The notes beneath the pieces were generated by a model, which ran no database searches, was not told the origin of the DNA, and was given only the letters and a program-made list of their open reading frames with translations. The position numbers and the translations under genes are program-made. A DNA stretch of 64,000 nt from JANQPD01 sp963715655 (GTDB lineage Bacteria; Bacteroidota; Bacteroidia; Flavobacteriales; Schleiferiaceae): the NCBI GenBank assembly GCA_963715655.1, contig OY970262.1:1488001-1552000 (forward strand), written 5' to 3'. Each line of letters opens with the position of its first letter. Position 1 is the stretch's first letter. Shown piece by piece: positions 62,414 through 64,000 of this stretch.

Positions 62414-63301
62414 TTGAACGCACCTCTTTTTTCTTTTTTAACGGTAAATTATAAACAACCTGCGGTTACGCTGGCTCTATTACAGTCATTGCTAAAACTC
62501 AACTATAAAAATTGGGAGTTAATCGTGGTAAACAATCATGAAAATAAAGATGATGTCTTACGCCAAGCAATAGAAAAACAAGAAAATAGTGTGTATGTAG
62601 AAAGTGGCGCAAACTTAGGTTTTGCCGGGGGCAATAATGTAGGCATACCATTTTGTAAGGGCGATTACGTATTTTTTATAAATAACGATACCGAGGTAGA
62701 GCCGGATGTATTAGACGCTATTTTACCCACGCTTCAAATGGTTGGAGATGATTTAGGGATGCTTAGTCCTAAAATTAAATTTTTTCAAAACAAGCAACTT
62801 ATTCAGTACGCGGGTGCTACACCACTAAGCCGTTTTACCATGCGTAATGCGGGTATAGGTTCCATGGCAAATGATGATGGTAGTTTTAACGATGTTAGAG
62901 AGACAGCTTTTATTCACGGAGCAGCCATGGTACTTCCAAAAAAGGTAATTTCTGAAGTAGGCTTAATGTATGCTGATTACTTTTTGTACTACGAGGAATA
63001 CGATTGGTGCGCGCGCATTGCCCAAGCAGGATATAAAATAATGTATTGTGGCAAGGGCACGGTGTATCATAAAGAATCGGTAAGTACAGGTGTTGACAGT
63101 CCGCTTAAAGTATATTATTTAACGCGCAACAGATTACTTTTTGCCCGTAGAAATTTTGCAGGTACACAGCGCCTTTTGGTATGGTTGTATTTTAGCTTTG
63201 TAGCGATGCCTAAAAATGTGTTAAGTTGGTGGCTTAAAGGTAGGCCTGATTTGGCCAAAGCATTTTGGAAAGGCTACGTATGGAATTTTACCAATAAATA
63301 A
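62414..63301 (+). CDS. family 2 glycosyltransferase
   Basis: A 295-residue GT-A enzyme (rhamnosyl-transferase-like) with NYKQPAVTLALLQSLLKLNYKNW, the DxD-type FINNDTEVEPDVL and the C-terminal YYEEYDWCARIAQAGYKIMYC. It begins at TTG; no ATG is placed better. It probably adds a sugar to the lipid-linked oligosaccharide. It is 3 bases upstream of the next glycosyltransferase gene. Confidence 0.88.
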   Translation: MNAPLFSFLTVNYKQPAVTLALLQSLLKLNYKNWELIVVNNHENKDDVLRQAIEKQENSVYVESGANLGFAGGNNVGIPFCKGDYVFFINNDTEVEPDVLDAILPTLQMVGDDLGMLSPKIKFFQNKQLIQYAGATPLSRFTMRNAGIGSMANDDGSFNDVRETAFIHGAAMVLPKKVISEVGLMYADYFLYYEEYDWCARIAQAGYKIMYCGKGTVYHKESVSTGVDSPLKVYYLTRNRLLFARRNFAGTQRLLVWLYFSFVAMPKNVLSWWLKGRPDLAKAFWKGYVWNFTNK

Positions 63302-63304
63302 AGT

Positions 63305-64000
63305 ATGAGGATAGGCATAGAGGCACAGCGTATTTACCGTGCACACAAGCATGGGATGGATTTTGTAGCCTTAGAAATTATTAAGAACCTGCAAAAGATA
63401 GATACTGAAAATCAGTATATTATTTATATTAATGAAGGGCCGGATACGGAGTGTTTGCAGGAAACGGCTAATTTTAAAATAAAGGTGTTTGGTGGGCCAT
63501 ATCCTATTTGGGAGCAAATAAAGCTGCCTAAAATGGCTGAAGCCGATACATTAGATGTATTGCATTGCACTAGCAATACTGCTCCCGTAAAGTTGAGCGT
63601 TCCGTTGGTGGTTACCATTCATGATATTATTTATTTTGAAACGCATCCGCTTAAAGCGAAAGGATACACGGCTTACCAAAAATTTGGTAATTTATACAGA
63701 AGGTGGGTGGTAAAGCGTCTGCTTAAAAGTGCAGATGCGATATTAACCGTTTCCAAATTTGAGCAAAAGCGTTTTCAGGAGTTTTTAAACTTGCCAAAAG
63801 AGCGCGTGCAAGTGGTGTATAATGGAGTGGGTACACATTTTAAACCCATTACAGATCAAGATTTATTAAAAAGGAAAAAGGAACAATACCATTTGCCGGA
63901 GCATTTCTTTTTATTTTTAGGTAATACAGATCCTAAAAAGAACACAGAAAACACGGTGGTTTCTTTTGGTAAATATTGTAAAGCGCACGGCACCAAGCAT
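63305..64000 (+). CDS. GT4-type glycosyltransferase, 3'-truncated by window edge
   Basis: At least 232 residues from the ATG at 63305, with the frame running open past the window edge. The N-terminus MRIGIEAQRIYRAHKHGMDF, the VTIHDIIYFE and ILTVSKFEQKRF segments, and FLFLGNTDPKKNTENTV match GT-B glycosyltransferases (group 1). It probably extends the oligosaccharide after the preceding enzyme. The C-terminal donor-binding half is not in the window. Confidence 0.85.
   Translation, partial: MRIGIEAQRIYRAHKHGMDFVALEIIKNLQKIDTENQYIIYINEGPDTECLQETANFKIKVFGGPYPIWEQIKLPKMAEADTLDVLHCTSNTAPVKLSVPLVVTIHDIIYFETHPLKAKGYTAYQKFGNLYRRWVVKRLLKSADAILTVSKFEQKRFQEFLNLPKERVQVVYNGVGTHFKPITDQDLLKRKKEQYHLPEHFFLFLGNTDPKKNTENTVVSFGKYCKAHGTKH

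Overview
The window is a chromosomal segment of a Bacteroidota bacterium, most likely a marine-type member of the Flavobacteriales (inference). The pointers are AT-rich DNA, TAnnTTTG-type -7 promoter elements without strong Shine-Dalgarno sites, a PorP/SprF protein next to a gliding-motility (CHU_C) protein, type IX secretion C-terminal sorting domains, a split transketolase, and a Rod-type mre/mrdA/rodA operon. It holds about 60 protein genes and one tRNA. It opens at or just inside a small membrane-protein gene and closes inside a glycosyltransferase gene.

Layout. 0-8 kb: a CNNM/CorC-type transporter and a PpiD-like chaperone, separated by an opposite-strand four-gene operon. That operon encodes a long coiled-coil protein, a roadblock/longin-like protein, an eukaryote-like Ras/Rab-type GTPase and a soluble hybrid histidine kinase, with overlapping reading frames. 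It is the strongest candidate for an undescribed system here. 8-11 kb: an arsenic resistance operon (arsR, a Cys-tailed protein, arsenate reductase, ACR3 pump), followed by a small gene broken by an in-frame stop. 11-18 kb: rodA, mrdA, mreD, mreC, mreB and purH on the minus strand. 18-23 kb: an orphan ABC-type permease, a four-gene cluster of unknown purpose (DoxX-like, DUF2071-like, methyltransferase, small membrane protein), a GAF/fRMsr protein and dgkA. 23-28 kb: a large T9SS-exported protein with a structured leader, and a PorP/SprF-SPOR fusion. 28.9-29.5 kb: a degenerate duplicated intergenic repeat and tRNA-His. 29.5-31 kb: an ECF sigma operon.

31-36 kb: an FkbH-like HAD protein, an acyl carrier protein, an MBOAT acyltransferase and an SGNH-like protein, which look like a polymer-acylation operon. 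36-41 kb: YaiO-like barrel, split transketolase with a VWA protein between its halves. 41-48 kb: ychF, parE, a small membrane protein, parC and a T9SS-exported LVIVD-repeat protein. 49-64 kb: an exopolysaccharide region with glycosyltransferases, a flippase, an O-antigen ligase/polymerase-like protein, a half-length TolC-like protein and a Wzc-like protein. It includes an embedded phosphorelay: sigma54 activator, Hpt, single-domain receiver, and an initiating sugar transferase carrying a degenerate receiver-like domain.

All calls rest on reading the sequence and on remembered family signatures. No database search was possible, so family names for the less familiar genes are inferences.
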